DNA of 64,000 nt from Magnolia sinica (lineage: Eukaryota; Streptophyta; Magnoliopsida; Magnoliales; Magnoliaceae). The DNA lies in assembly GCF_029962835.1 (NCBI RefSeq), contig NC_080590.1:57348001-57412000 (forward strand), written 5' to 3'. Of the stretch, positions 12,964 through 23,500 are shown one piece after another (positions within the stretch are counted from its first letter, which is position 1; each line of letters begins with the position of its first letter). The translations under genes were made by a program, and so were the position numbers. The notes below the pieces were generated by a model that searched no databases, was not told where the DNA came from, and saw only the letters and a list, made by a program, of their open reading frames with translations.

Positions 12964-13454
12964 CTAGTTGAGTCGTTCCGTGGCCCATCCTTCCTCTTCT
13001 GTCCACTGTTCACCCAGGATGATGGGGATGTGCCCCACCTTTCTACGGTCCTCCTCGCTTCCATCTTTCAGCTGCAACCTATCTGTCAATTCCATTGGCA
13101 TGTTCTCTAAGCAGAGCTCTTGGAGTACGGTGAGGTATTCAATCCCTTCTGGAAGGGTCTTCAACTCTCCACATTTGGTCAGAGTTAGCTTTTTCGGATG
13201 CATGGCAATGCTCCCTTCTCTATTACTATTCGATTTAGTTGTTTCATATTCACTAAAGAAAGCTTCCTGAGCTTAGTGAACCGTCGATCAGGGAAACACA
13301 ACTGCTGCCCTTCATAAGCATTCCAAAGTCGAAGCTCAACTAGATTCGGCAATGCTTGGAGTGATGAAAACGGATCTTCTTCTCCCAACTTTGACCAATT
13401 CAACGACAATTCGGAGGTTCACAAGGGAGCTAAGCCATCGAGGCACCTTCTCCA
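12964..13454 (-). pseudogene. NLR resistance gene, 3' end only (duplicated copy)
   Basis: This is an orphan copy of the last LRR-coding part of the NLR gene at 41368-43618, moved upstream with the duplicated block. The minus strand reads LRR-like text: KVPQWLSSLVNLAELSLNW at the start, then FSSLQALPNLVELRLW, LRKLSLVNMKQLNRI, and the C-terminal LTLTKCGELKTLPEGIEYL before the stop. A frameshift near 13190 is shared with copy 2. A 2-bp deletion near 13413 is unique to this copy. It has no promoter, CC domain or NB-ARC domain and is cut at its 5' side by the Copia LTR, so no function is expected. Confidence 0.88.
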
Positions 13455-13754
13455 TATTAGCATACGTCACAACTCGGCAACTATCGCCTCAATCAGTGGA
13501 GGTGATAGGGCCTTAATCAGTAGAAGTGATAATGCCTCAATCAGTGAGGTGATATGGTTGGTGATAAGGCCTCAATCAGTGGAGGTGATAAGGCCTTAAT
13601 CAGTGGAAGTGATGAGATTGGTGATAAGGTCTCAATCAGTGGAGGTGACAAGGCCTCAATCAGTGGAGGTGAAAAGGCCTTAATTAGTGGAGGTGATGAG
13701 GTTGGCGATAAGGCTTCAATCAGTGGAGGTGATATGGCCTCAATCAATGGAGAT
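13455..13754 (+). repeat. Partial 5' LTR of the Copia element, in copy 1
   Basis: This is the first 300 bp of the LTR found whole at 30084-30525, including most of its 24-bp SISGGDKA-coding minisatellite. It stops abruptly at the duplication breakpoint within the repeat run. No internal Copia sequence follows, so this is a by-product of block duplication and not an insertion here. Confidence 0.92.
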
Positions 13755-14172
13755 CCTGCTAATTTTAGGGTTGATCCAAAATGTTAAGTAAATCCAAAGC
13801 TCTAGAGTACCATACCACAGGAAATAGTGTGGAATAATGATTTCCACTGTTGAAAACTTCCTAGGACCCATAGTGATGTTTATTTGTCATCCAACCTGTT
13901 CTTAAGATCACAAAGACATAGATGAAGAGAAAAAACAAACATCAGCTTGAACCAAAACTTCTATGATCTCCATGAATTTTTCAATGGCAGAGGTTCAAAC
14001 AAACTGTTTCCCGTGGTGTGGTCTACTTGAGGTTTAGATATTCTTCTATTTTGGTATCAAGATTTAAAATTATCTGTTAAAATGTATTAACAGAGTGGAT
14101 AAAATAAATAAATAACGGTGGACCCCACATGATTTACTCAGTACGTTAAGGTACTGAGTTACTCAGTACGCA
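13755..14172. mobile_element. MITE remnant, left end missing
   Basis: This is the right-hand part of a MITE of the family at 12423-12861. Shared blocks include AATAATGATTTCCACTGTTGAAAAC and a right end whose complement is TGCGTACTGAGTAACTCAGT. The left end is absent, and the sequence starts at the duplication breakpoint, which suggests that the copied block landed in or next to this MITE. Confidence 0.7.
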
Positions 14173-14300
14173 ATCTGCCTAAAATGACGCCTCTGTTCTC
14201 TCTCCCTCCATTCCACTCCGTCTGTTCCTCTCCCAGCGCTGGCCGCAGACATCTCTCCCACCTCTCTCTTCCTGTCGATCTCTTCACCAACACAGGTAAT

Positions 14301-14356
<56 letters not shown>
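14301..14356. repeat. (CT)n microsatellite
   Basis: A CT dinucleotide run of about 56 bp. Long open frames across it on both strands are products of the repeat and are not genes. Confidence 0.97.
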
Positions 14357-14359
<3 letters not shown>

Positions 14360-14479
14360 CGTTTGACACTACCTCACGTGTCAGTTCCTACAACAGAAAT
14401 GAGACGAAAATCACAGCAGAACAACAGCCCTCTAAATACCCTTTTTTTTTTTTTTTGTTTCAACAGCTTACCACGCATC

Positions 14480-14820
14480 CATTCATATTGGGTATGATCC
14501 CAAAATTGAAGGTATCCAAAGCTCAAGTGGACCACACCACAGAAAGCAGTGGGGATTGAATGCCTGACATTGAAAACTTCTTGGGGCACATAAGTTTGGA
14601 TCAGATTGATATTTATGTTTTTCCTTCATCCATGTATTTATGACCTTATGAATAGGTTGGATGGCATGGAAGGCCCTAGGAAGGTTTAAACGGTGGACAT
14701 CATTGTCCCCACTGCTTTTTTTGGTGTGGTCCACTTGAACTTTCCTCCTAAAATGATCTTGCAAAATGAACGGTTTGGATATAACACATCATGGTGAGCC
14801 CATAGAAGTCTGCCACGTCA
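14480..14820. mobile_element. MITE-like remnant
   Basis: The segment has the family text of the other MITEs: ATCCAAAGCTCAAGTGGACC, AAAACTTCTTGGGGC, and the inverted GTCCACTTGAACTTT near 14721. The termini are not clear. It has no coding capacity. Confidence 0.55.
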
Positions 14821-15522
14821 GCACATGTTGTTATGTCCTATATTACTCAATTGGAGTCGAGGCAGATAGATTGCCTATTTTGAAAGACCACGTAGGGCTG
14901 TGGGGTCCACAGAGATGTCTGTGACAAATCTACCCCATGCATTTGTTTTGAAATACCACAATAGGGAAGGATTCTAAACAGTATTCACTTAACCAATGGC
15001 ATACATGTTAGGTGAGCATGTCCTTTACAAACGTTACAGAGAATTCTCTATGACAGCTACCAAATTCAACACATGATGCTAATGTTTATGTTGTTGACAA
15101 AAGCTGTCCAGATCGTATGCACATAAGGCGACCTCCACAGTGGCAAACGGCATTCTCAGATTTCGACATTTTTCTCCTAATAATATTGGAAAATCTGACT
15201 GAAAATAAAATATTAAAATATATTTACTATAATTAATAAATGATTTAAATTTTAAATAAAAATGAATTTATTTACACAATTAAAACCTTTGCGGTGTAAC
15301 ACAATGCACGGAACCCACACATTCTAATCTTATTTAAGTAAAGGGAACTCGGACTTTAAAAAAAAAAAAAAAAACTTATTTAAAATTTTAGCTATTGTTA
15401 TGTAAATGGGGTGAAAAAGTGATATTTTCAAGATCCCAACCATATCTGTCACATTGTTGCTCACCAGGGTAAATCTGATAGAGTAGAGAGATCATAAGCC
15501 TTCAATTTTTTTTGACGGCTTC
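14821..15522. other. Intergenic stretch, nothing recognised
   Basis: This AT-rich, non-coding stretch includes a poly(A) run near 15357-15374. Its right end holds two tandem partial copies of a TTCAATTTTTT-TGACGGCTTC unit that run into the SAUR-like frame. Confidence 0.5.
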
Positions 15523-15672
15523 TTAGCCTTCAATTTTTTCTGACGGCTTCAATTTTTTTGCTTCCCAGTCTGTAGTGACATCAACTCTTGAGGCAGAGAT
15601 TCTCTTCCTCCTTATGGCAGCAAGCTTCTGCCACTTCCTTGCGATCGCGACTATCCTCTTGGGGTTGATCAT
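15523..15672 (-). pseudogene. SAUR-like auxin-responsive protein, N-terminal fragment
   Basis: A 49-codon frame on the minus strand starts MINPKRIVAIARKWQKLAA and continues IRRKRISASRVDVTTDW. This closely resembles the N-terminus of the SAUR61-68-type small auxin-up proteins, which begin MINAKK-like and have a basic KWQ..AA..RKRIS stretch. SAUR proteins help auxin-driven growth by inhibiting PP2C.D phosphatases. The usual family length is 100-150 residues; here the frame runs into a short local duplication and stops, so the conserved SAUR core is missing. A TATA-like ATATATAATA lies about 120 bp upstream of the start (15791-15800). It is either a decayed gene or a captured fragment. Confidence 0.62.
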
Positions 15673-15790
15673 GGTTGATTCCTTGGGTTAGAAGAAAAAC
15701 TTTGAGAACAAAAAAGGAGATGAAAATGTAGATCTTAGATTATAAAGGATGTGGTTGTGTTGAGTAGGAAGCAGTGAAGATGGGCTACCT

Positions 15791-15800
15791 ATATATAATA
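15791..15800 (-). promoter_or_regulatory. Possible TATA box for the SAUR-like fragment
   Basis: The minus strand reads TATTATATAT about 120 bp before the SAUR-like ATG, a plausible distance for a TATA box with a short leader. Only position and composition support it. Confidence 0.35.
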
Positions 15801-15849
15801 AATTAGAGAGATGGAGAATGCATTTGTGTAGCTCTCTCATGTTAGGCCA

Positions 15850-16425
15850 CAAAGGGTGCAAGCCCATGTGTTGTTTGGCATTGTGGGGAGCATTTTCATG
15901 TGGGCATCTTTTCTAATCATCAAGATAAGGTCCAGTTAGAAATGGGACTCTCACTTAAAACAGCATGGTGGGTCCTTCAATTACTATGTATGTCCAGTTT
16001 CCTGTGGATGAGACAAAAGGTACATGGGGCTTTCAAGTAGACTGTGTCTGGGTGCAAGGAATGAACACCCATGTGATAAATGTACCAATGTAGAGATTGT
16101 TTGGTCAGGATGCATTAACAAATTACCTCCCCAAACATTACCAGACTAACAACACCTGGGTTCCAATTATTGAAATTTGCTATTGTTAGTAAAAATGTAA
16201 ATGGGAGGCAGCTTTTAAACGCCATGCAAATCCATGTAAAGGTAATCGAAATCCAAGACAATCTTTTAAATGGCTAAACTGTTCTTAGACAATTACCATC
16301 CATAAGAAAATTTTAGTCACTTGAATCTTTTCTAATTTTTACTATATATAATGTGATTAGCTTTTCTTGGCCAGTTACCATCCATAGAAAAATTTTAGTC
16401 ACTTGAATCTTTTCTAATTTATGCT
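15850..16425. repeat. Non-coding stretch with a local tandem duplication
   Basis: A unit of roughly 90-100 bp is present twice in a row at about 16287-16425: both copies carry ATTACCATCCATA or TTACCATCCATAG followed by TTTTAGTCACTTGAATCTTTTC. No gene is seen in the rest. Confidence 0.7.
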
Positions 16426-16431
16426 ATACAG

Positions 16432-16875
16432 AAAAATCAAAAGCAGAAGTTTATCGATATCATGCATTGTTGGAGAAACTACAGGTGGTAACTGGTCGGT
16501 AGATGCATGTAGATGCTTCTTGTGTAGTTTTTGCAGTTCAGGCATCCATTTTGGTTTGTTTTGAATCATATTTTGGGTTTTGGATTTTGTTAGATTGATT
16601 AGGATTTTTAGATTTTAGTCATGTCTATTTTCATGTATGGGACTAACTAGATTACACCCATCTGTTAGAAAAGAATATCCCCATCACCATGCTTAATAAA
16701 AAGAAAGGAGGATAAACCTGTTACACTTGTATTGAGCATTTTCTTTTTGTTACTACTGGTGAAATGAGGATTCAATGTTATTCAATGTCATGCTCTGAGT
16801 TTTGTTTATCTGTTTATGTATGGAGAACAGGTGGTGCTGGTATCTGGTGAGACTGGTTGCAGGAAAACAACTCAG
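16432..16875 (+). pseudogene. DExH-box helicase fragment, two exons
   Basis: Two short segments with splice-like borders read as one frame. The first, 16432-16484, ends YRYHALLEKLQ and is followed by GT. The second, 16831-16875, is preceded by CAG, reads VVLVSGETGCRKTTQ, and is followed by GT. The second is the Walker A (motif I) of DEAH/DExH RNA helicases, normally SGETGCGKTTQ. The invariant glycine before lysine is arginine here, so ATP binding would fail. The fragment lies about 520 bp upstream of the CACTA transposase start, in the same orientation. It may be host sequence captured by the transposon or a leftover of a local helicase gene. Confidence 0.66.
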
Positions 16876-17395
16876 GTTACCAGTTCTTTTGCTTTGATTC
16901 TACATTTAGAAATGAGTTGTATTTTGAATTATGTTCATTTAGATTACAAATTTTGATGTGATTGTATATCGATTAAGACAATCAGTTACCCATTTAAGGG
17001 TTTTTATGTGGCCAGGCATAGATACAATGTGCTCCTTGGTGCATAAAAATCCTTAAATTGTCCCTGTTTGGACAGTTCAATGCCGGATAGAATGTAATGC
17101 TTTCATTTTAGCAATTCAAATGCACTTGCCTTTTCTATGCATCATCTCTCTCTCTCTGAATATGTTTCTTGCATTTATTTCTATTGTCAAATATCATCAC
17201 TTTGTGTTGATACCTGACGTGGGAATCAAATACAAGATCAATATATCTGGAGAGATATGGGGAGATGCTGCCGGAATTTCGGTGTAGGCATTTAAATTTG
17301 AAAATGAAAGCGTTACAATCTATTTGGTCTTAGAAGGGCAACTGATTTAGTCAGTTAGATAGACATACTCATTCGTAATCTAACTTAAACACATC
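16876..17395. other. Region between helicase-like exon and TNP2, no gene
   Basis: This AT-rich, intron-like sequence has a short CT patch near 17147. I looked for the expected CACTACGCCAAAA terminus and GCGACGGAT subterminal repeats and did not see them, so the 5' end of the CACTA element is not here in recognisable form. Confidence 0.5.
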
Positions 17396-20300
17396 ATGTA
17401 TACGTTACCAGAGATGGCTTCCATGACACCATGCAAGAACTGGATGCGGGCAGGAAGGTTAACTGTTGAATACATGGAAGGTGTTGTAACATTTCTAAAG
17501 TACGTGAAACAAAATTCAAATGGAGAAGACTGGCACAGCTGTCCTTGTGCCAAGTGCTATAATATACGTGGGAAGATGACATTAGAAACCATTTCCGAAC
17601 ACTTGGTTTTTAATGGCATAAATCAAACGTACACGACATGGTTTCTCCATGGGGAACAACGTCTTGAAACAGGTGCGAGTACATTTGTCGATAATCGTAA
17701 TGAAGATGTGTTGCCCAGAATGGTCGATTTGGTGAATGATGCTTTCAGTCGTTTTCAACCCATTGAGTTAGATGCATGCATGGATGAGGTTAATAATGGA
17801 GATGATATTGAAGCTCATGATGAATTAGGCGATGAGGCTCGGTATAGGAAGTTAATGGAGGATGCAAAACAACCCCTATATCCATCGTGTAAACCGAAGC
17901 ATACAAAGTTGTCTGTGACAGTGGAGTTGCTGAGTATGAAGGCTAGGTTTCGTTGGTCAGACAATAGCTTTACAGAGTTATTAAACTTGCTCAAGAAAAT
18001 TTTACCCAACGAGAACTCTTTGCCAGATAGTACTTATAATGCAAAGAGGCTGATCAGTTCATTGGGTATGAACTATGAGACAATACATGCATGCCCTAAC
18101 GATTGTATTTTGTACTGGAAGGACCATGTTGATAAGCAGTGTTGTCCAAAATGTGGAGCAAGCAGATGGAAATTTAATAGTGTTGTAAGGTCAACCGCCC
18201 CACATGTACCTTGTAAGGTGCTAAGGTACTTCCCATTAACGCCGAGGTTAAAAAGACTCTACACTATACCAGAGATTGCAGAGAATTTGATATGGCATTC
18301 AAAGTCGGCTCAAGATGATATTTGCATGCGTCATCCAGTGGATTCATTTATGTGGAAAATTGTAGATGAAAAGTATGCTGATTTTGCTGCGGAGCCACGT
18401 AACGTTCGTTTAGGACTTGCAACGGATGGATTCAATCCTTTTGGGAATATGAGCAATTCATATAGTTGCTGGCCTGTTATGATTGTTACGTATAATCTCC
18501 CGCTTCATTTATGCATGCGGAAGGAGTTTACCATGTTAACACTTTTGATCCCTGAAAAAAAGGTCCAGGACATGACATTGACGTTTACTTGCAACCGTTG
18601 ATTGCAGAGTTGCTTGAATTGTGGGAAGGATCTATGACATATGACTTGCACAGTAAGAATATGTTCACAATGAGGGCAATTTTACTATGGGCAATACATG
18701 ATTTTCCAGCATATGGACATCTTTCTGTTTGTAGGACAGGAGGAAAGTACGCATGCCCTATTTGTAGTGAGGAGACAGAATCGGTTTGGCTTGAACATAG
18801 AAAGAAGTTTGCATATATGGGACATAGAAGATTCTTGCCATCAGGTCATGACTTTAGGACTGATAGAACTAGATTCAATGGGAAAGAGGAAAAAGGAAGG
18901 GCTCTGAAGCGTATGAAAGGTTCAGATGTACTACGTGAAATGAATAATATTGAAACCGTTTTCGGAAAGCAAGTGGGAAAGACTAAGAAAAAGTCTAAGA
19001 ATGACCCGAACAACATTACTGCCTGGACAAAGAGATCAATCCTTTTTGACTTGCCATACTGGGAGCATTTGCCCATTCGTCATAATCTGGATGTGATGCA
19101 TGTTAAGAAAAATGTCACCGAGAACCTCATTGCAACAATCATGGATACAAAAGATAAGACTAAGAATGGTTTATAAGCCCGTCAGGATCTTCAGGCTATG
19201 AAGATAAGAAAGTCTATGTGGCCTGAAGAAAGAAACGGCAGGTTATTCTTACCCAAAGCTCCTTTCACGTTGTCCACATCTGAAAGAAACATGTTTTGTC
19301 TGACACTGAGCAATTTGAAAGTCCCAAGAGGATATTGTGCAAACTGGACACATCGTGTTAATTTAAAGGATTGTCAGCTAAAGGCCCTCAAGTCACATGA
19401 TTATCACATTGTGATGCAGGAATTGCTGCTAGTTTTGTTGAGGCACTCGTTTTTAGGAAAGAAGAAGACATTGTGCACTGCCATTTGTGAAATGTCAAGA
19501 TTCTTCAATGTCATATGTTCAAAAGTTATTAATCATGAAGAGCTTCAAAATATGAAAAATAAAATAGTGGAAACATTATGTGTATTCGAAAAATATTTTC
19601 CCCCATCTTTTTTTGTTCCTATGACACCTAGTGGTGCACTTAGCAGAGGAAGCACAACTTTGTGGACCTGTCAGATATCGGTGGATGTATCCTTTTGAGA
19701 GGTAACATTAATTATTAGAATTTATCAACTTTCTTTTTTCATTTTTAAAAAAATTTATATCCATATCTGATTTTAATGTGTATAGGATGATGAGAACATA
19801 CAAAAAGTATGTGACGAATCAAACTTATCCAGAGGGTTGTATTGCTGAACGCTATATACTGGAAGAGTCCATGATGTACTGCATGGACTACATGCCTGAT
19901 AAGATATTAGGAAGCCATAAGAGAGTGAAAAAGATATTCTATGATGAGGGTGATGATAATGCTGATAATTTCCAAATCGATAAAAAAGGAAATAGTTATC
20001 TTCTTACTAATGTGCAATATCAACAAGCACGCAGATGGGTATTACAACATCATGCTGAAAATGCTCAATGGCTGGGGTAAGTTGACAAAAGTCTATGTTT
20101 CTATCCTTAATATTTTTAAATTGTACCATGTAAAGTAAAAAGTTTAATTCATATATTATATTATATGTGAATTGTAGAAAGTACAATGAATACATTCATG
20201 GCCAAACATGTAAGGGACAAAACAGGAGGGGCAATCCGTCGATACAAAAAGAAGTAGACTACAATGCTTGGTTAAGGGAACAATTAGAGAATGAAGAAAT

Positions 20301-20937
20301 GTCACAATTTAAGAAAATCGCTACTGGTCCTAGCTACGATGCCACATCATACAGTACATACTCAGTAAATGAATATGTTTTTTGCACATCAGACTCTGAA
20401 AAAAACTTGACAACATAAAACAACGGAGTCTCTATGAAAGCCTTAACTATGTTCAGGGTGAGTGCCAGGGATAAGAACTTGGTAGAACATGAAGCCACCT
20501 ACTATGGTACCATTAGACAAATTCTTGAATTAAACTACTTCACCTTTAAGATAACATTGTTCTACTGTAATTGGGTGCATATCGAAGATACTTCAAATGG
20601 ATGTTATGTAGATCCTGAAACAAATCTGATATTTGTTAACCTAGGAAGGTTTAGAAGGAATATCAAGGAAGAGGATGAGCCATTTATACATGCATCTCAG
20701 GTGGCTCAAGCCTTCTATTGCAAGGATCCGACAAGAGATGACTGGCATGTTGTATTAAATGTTCCGAAGCGACTAACAAAAGATGCATATGCATTTGAGG
20801 ATCCGCTAGTGTTTGAGGCCAGGTTGATTGCAGGTTCCTTGAGCCCTTCCTTAATAGATGATTTGTATGACCCAACTAGTGAAGATATACAAGAAGGGTC
20901 ATATGTAGAAATTGTATCAAGTAACCTACGTATTTAG
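17396..20937 (+). pseudogene. TNP2-type CACTA transposase
   Basis: This is the transposase that cuts and joins CACTA ends. In order, it has a Transpos_assoc-type N-terminal domain (about 17430-17660, with WHSCPCAKC and TTWFLHGE), the TNP2/Transposase_21 core (about 18180-19130, with LGLATDGFNPFG, CPICSEET and LPIRHNLDVMHVKKN), the DUF4218-type region (19360-19700), an exon with RTYKKYVTNQTYPEG (19786-20076), and the DUF4216-type region (20434-20937). GT/AG introns lie at 19702-19785 and 20077-20177. Damage includes a frameshift near 18555-18562 (poly-A run), a TAA at 19174-19176, a frameshift near 19610, and a TAA at 20416-20418. The last two are shared with copy 1. The start at 17396 is the first ATG; the next ones at 17414 and 17423 are equally possible. 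Confidence 0.9.
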
Positions 20938-21128
20938 AAGCGAAAAAGAAACTGATCAAGTTTCATATTAGGTTGAAATAAATTTAACTACTTTTACTAT
21001 ATTAGATTATTTTCATTTCCATTTTTTCTAAATTCAGTAAAAACTTATGCATGTGTATAGTGTCATCTCTTTATTATGTATAGAAACATATTAAATGACT
21101 AATAATCTTAATTTTTTTTTTAGGAATT

Positions 21129-22738
21129 ATGTCGTATATAGGGCCTTCTACTTCTGCCCCAGGAAGCACCACAAAGATAAAAGTTTCAATTAGTCCAGTT
21201 GGAGAGATTACTGGAGATAACAAAAATCAATTCACCTCATTTCTAGGAAATGTGGTCAGGACTCATTGTCTAATTGCATATAAAGACTGGCGGCTTGTGC
21301 CAGATACCATCAAAGATAATGTTTGGTCAATTGTTTTGGTAAGCATTTAAATACATGAGTTTTACTTTCTAATGTTTATAATATAATTGTTGTTGACTAA
21401 TTGCCCTATTTAATGAAATATGTAGGCTAAATATGATGTTGACGACAGTGACAGCTGTAAAACTGCCATAATTAAGTGTGCTAATGATATGTGAAAGGAC
21501 TGGAAGAACCGATTACGAGGAACTGTCCTGGATATGTATGATAATGATGGAGACAGGAAAAAAAATTGCCCTAATGGCGTAAAGCTAGAAGATTGGGTCA
21601 AATTCGTTGATTACGAATCTACAGAAGAGGCAAAGTCTCGTCGTAGAAAGGGAAAGGAATCCAGAAGCGAAATGAAGTTCCCTTACACGACTGGGCGACG
21701 AGGATCTGCCAGGACGGCAGAGTTGATTGTAAGTTTTTAATATAACTTTAATTTCTTTTATTCCAATTTAAGAATACATAATAATTAACATAATTTCTCA
21801 TTGTAAATTATAGCAACAAAAAAATCCAGATACTCAAATGACAAGAACTGAATTGTTTCTGGCAACTCATACTAGATCCGATGGGTCTCTCCCTTCACAG
21901 GAGCTGAGCATCACAATGGAAAAAATAAAAGACATAGTTGCCAATGACCCGACTTGTATACATAATGATTTGAATCACGACCCGGTTGTACAGGTTTTTC
22001 ATTCATTCTCTTCACTTTGATATACTTAGCTTTCTGAACATTTTTTGTTGCTAATATACATGCATTACTAATAATGGTTGATTATCATTTAGGTTTGTGG
22101 TCTTGATAAAAGAGGACGTGTAAGGGGGTTGGGTCATATTGCAAAAACTACCATTATTGCTTCAACCCCTTACATTAATGAAATTAGAGAAGGAAAGGGC
22201 GAAATTGCTGAGGTTAAAGCATCGATGATTGTATTAAAAGAGCAAATGGAAAACAAGATCAACGAGTGCAAGGACATGATATTGACCATTGGAGAACGTT
22301 TACTTGAAGTTCAGAATCAAATAAATACTCCAGTTCAACCAATGCAATGCTCTCCAGGCACTGCTGGTTCTCAGGTATTTTAACAATAAAAGAATAATAT
22401 ACAGTTACTATTTTATCCATGAAAATAATAAAAATTATTTCTTGTAGGCGTTTTTTTGATCTGGCGATACCTCAAGTCATCGTGATGAGTCAGCTCCACC
22501 TCCACCTCCACTTCTACGGGTGGAACAAATCTATCATTTGACAGATATTTGTAGTCGAGTTGTTGCATGTGGGCATCTAATTAGAGATAATGCAGGCATC
22601 CCTCCAGGTTGCATCAAAGTTATATTGGATGTTGTTGAAGTTCCTAGTGCGAATGTGTTTGGTGACATTGAGAAGACGCTAGCCGATTGCAACGTGGGTG
22701 ATGTTCTCGTTTGGCCTAGAGTGCTGACAAAAACATAG
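21129..22738 (+). pseudogene. En/Spm-type second gene (Transposase_24-like)
   Basis: This is the second CACTA gene, about 190 bp after TNP2. Exons with GT/AG borders are 21129-21338, 21426-21727, 21814-21990, 22093-22374 and 22449-22738. The second exon carries the plant Ptta/En/Spm segment (KDWKNRLRGTVLDMYD, then YTTGRRGSARTAEL). The fourth is charged and coiled-coil-like. The last ends CNVGDVLVWPRVLTKT and resembles C-terminal domains found after Transposase_24. By analogy with TNPA it may bind the GCGACGGAT subterminal repeats; this is inference. In-frame TGA codons at 21492-21494 (probably a former TGG) and 22458-22460 are also present in copy 1. It could be the 3' exons of a fused transposase and not a separate gene. 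Confidence 0.75.
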
Positions 22739-23421
22739 ATATTAAAGGAGTTTACTTAAAACTTTTCCTAAGTCAAGAACATATTTTTGTAATTTGGTCA
22801 GGACATATGGATTGTATTTGAGGTTATTTTGGATATTATTTGACTAAATTTTTATCTTGAATTATTTAGTAGTTTTGCTTGACTAATCCAGTAATTTGTT
22901 TCAGCTTTTCATCTTCTTATGCGTGATAGAAGGTACACATATTTCTATTATGATTTATTTTAATTTTTTCTTTGCTTATGCGTAAAATGTTCTGATTTAA
23001 ATATTAAGAACTACATAGTGGCTTGATCCCAATCTTCCAAACATTGGGTACGTAGGCAACTGTTCATACTAGATCGTATCGGTGCAGCCACAATTTTTTT
23101 TCCCTTCTCATAGTGTGGATGCATTTTCGTCAGGACTACTTGGCAATAAGAGCGAGGTGAATGTAAGTTCTCGAAACCTTTAATTAATCTCAAATCATTT
23201 ATATCTTTATCGCTTCATTTATATGCTGTCGTTAGGGTCAACTTGTAACTCCTTAGAATCCGCTTTGCCGTAAGACATTACGGTGCATAACGGTTCTCAG
23301 CAGGTTAAGTTGCAAATTATTATTAAGAGTTGGTTGGATATATTTTATTTTTTGTAAATGTTGTTAATAGTTTGATGGATGATGAATGTATTTGTGAATG
23401 TAAATGAAAAAAAAAGAAACT

Positions 23422-23424
<3 letters not shown>

Positions 23425-23497
<73 letters not shown>
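23425..23497. repeat. (AT)n microsatellite, copy 2
   Basis: An AT dinucleotide run of about 73 bp, the partner of 6797-6869. Confidence 0.97.

Positions 23498-23499
<2 letters not shown>

Positions 23500-23500
<1 letters not shown>

Larger units (their letters stand above)
2610..13754 (+). repeat. Duplicated block, copy 1 (11.1 kb, direct orientation)
   Basis: This block matches 19234-30383 in the same orientation almost base for base, with an offset of 16,613 to 16,629 caused by small indels. It starts at AACGGCA in the middle of a TNP2 coding region and ends at TCAATCAATGGAGA inside a Copia LTR. It contains the 3' part of a CACTA element, a flank with MITEs, the end of an NLR gene and about 300 bp of Copia LTR. 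Differences are mostly transitions plus a few short indels, such as a 15-bp deletion near 12796 and an extra 14 bp or so near 9212 relative to copy 2. Confidence 0.96.

Noticed and set aside
13541-13787. Open frames on both strands with SISGGDKA or SPPLIEAL repeats, also at 30170-30446 and 40854-41300
   Set aside because: They are read-through of a 24-bp minisatellite in the Copia LTR; an array with units divisible by three stays open by itself. No start context or domain supports a gene.
14163-14369. Open frames rich in RERERE or SLSLSL
   Set aside because: Produced by the CT microsatellite at 14301-14356.
14365-14385. ACACTACCTCACGTGT as a candidate left end of the CACTA element
   Set aside because: It lacks the GCCAAAA continuation, and no GCGACGGAT subterminal repeats follow.
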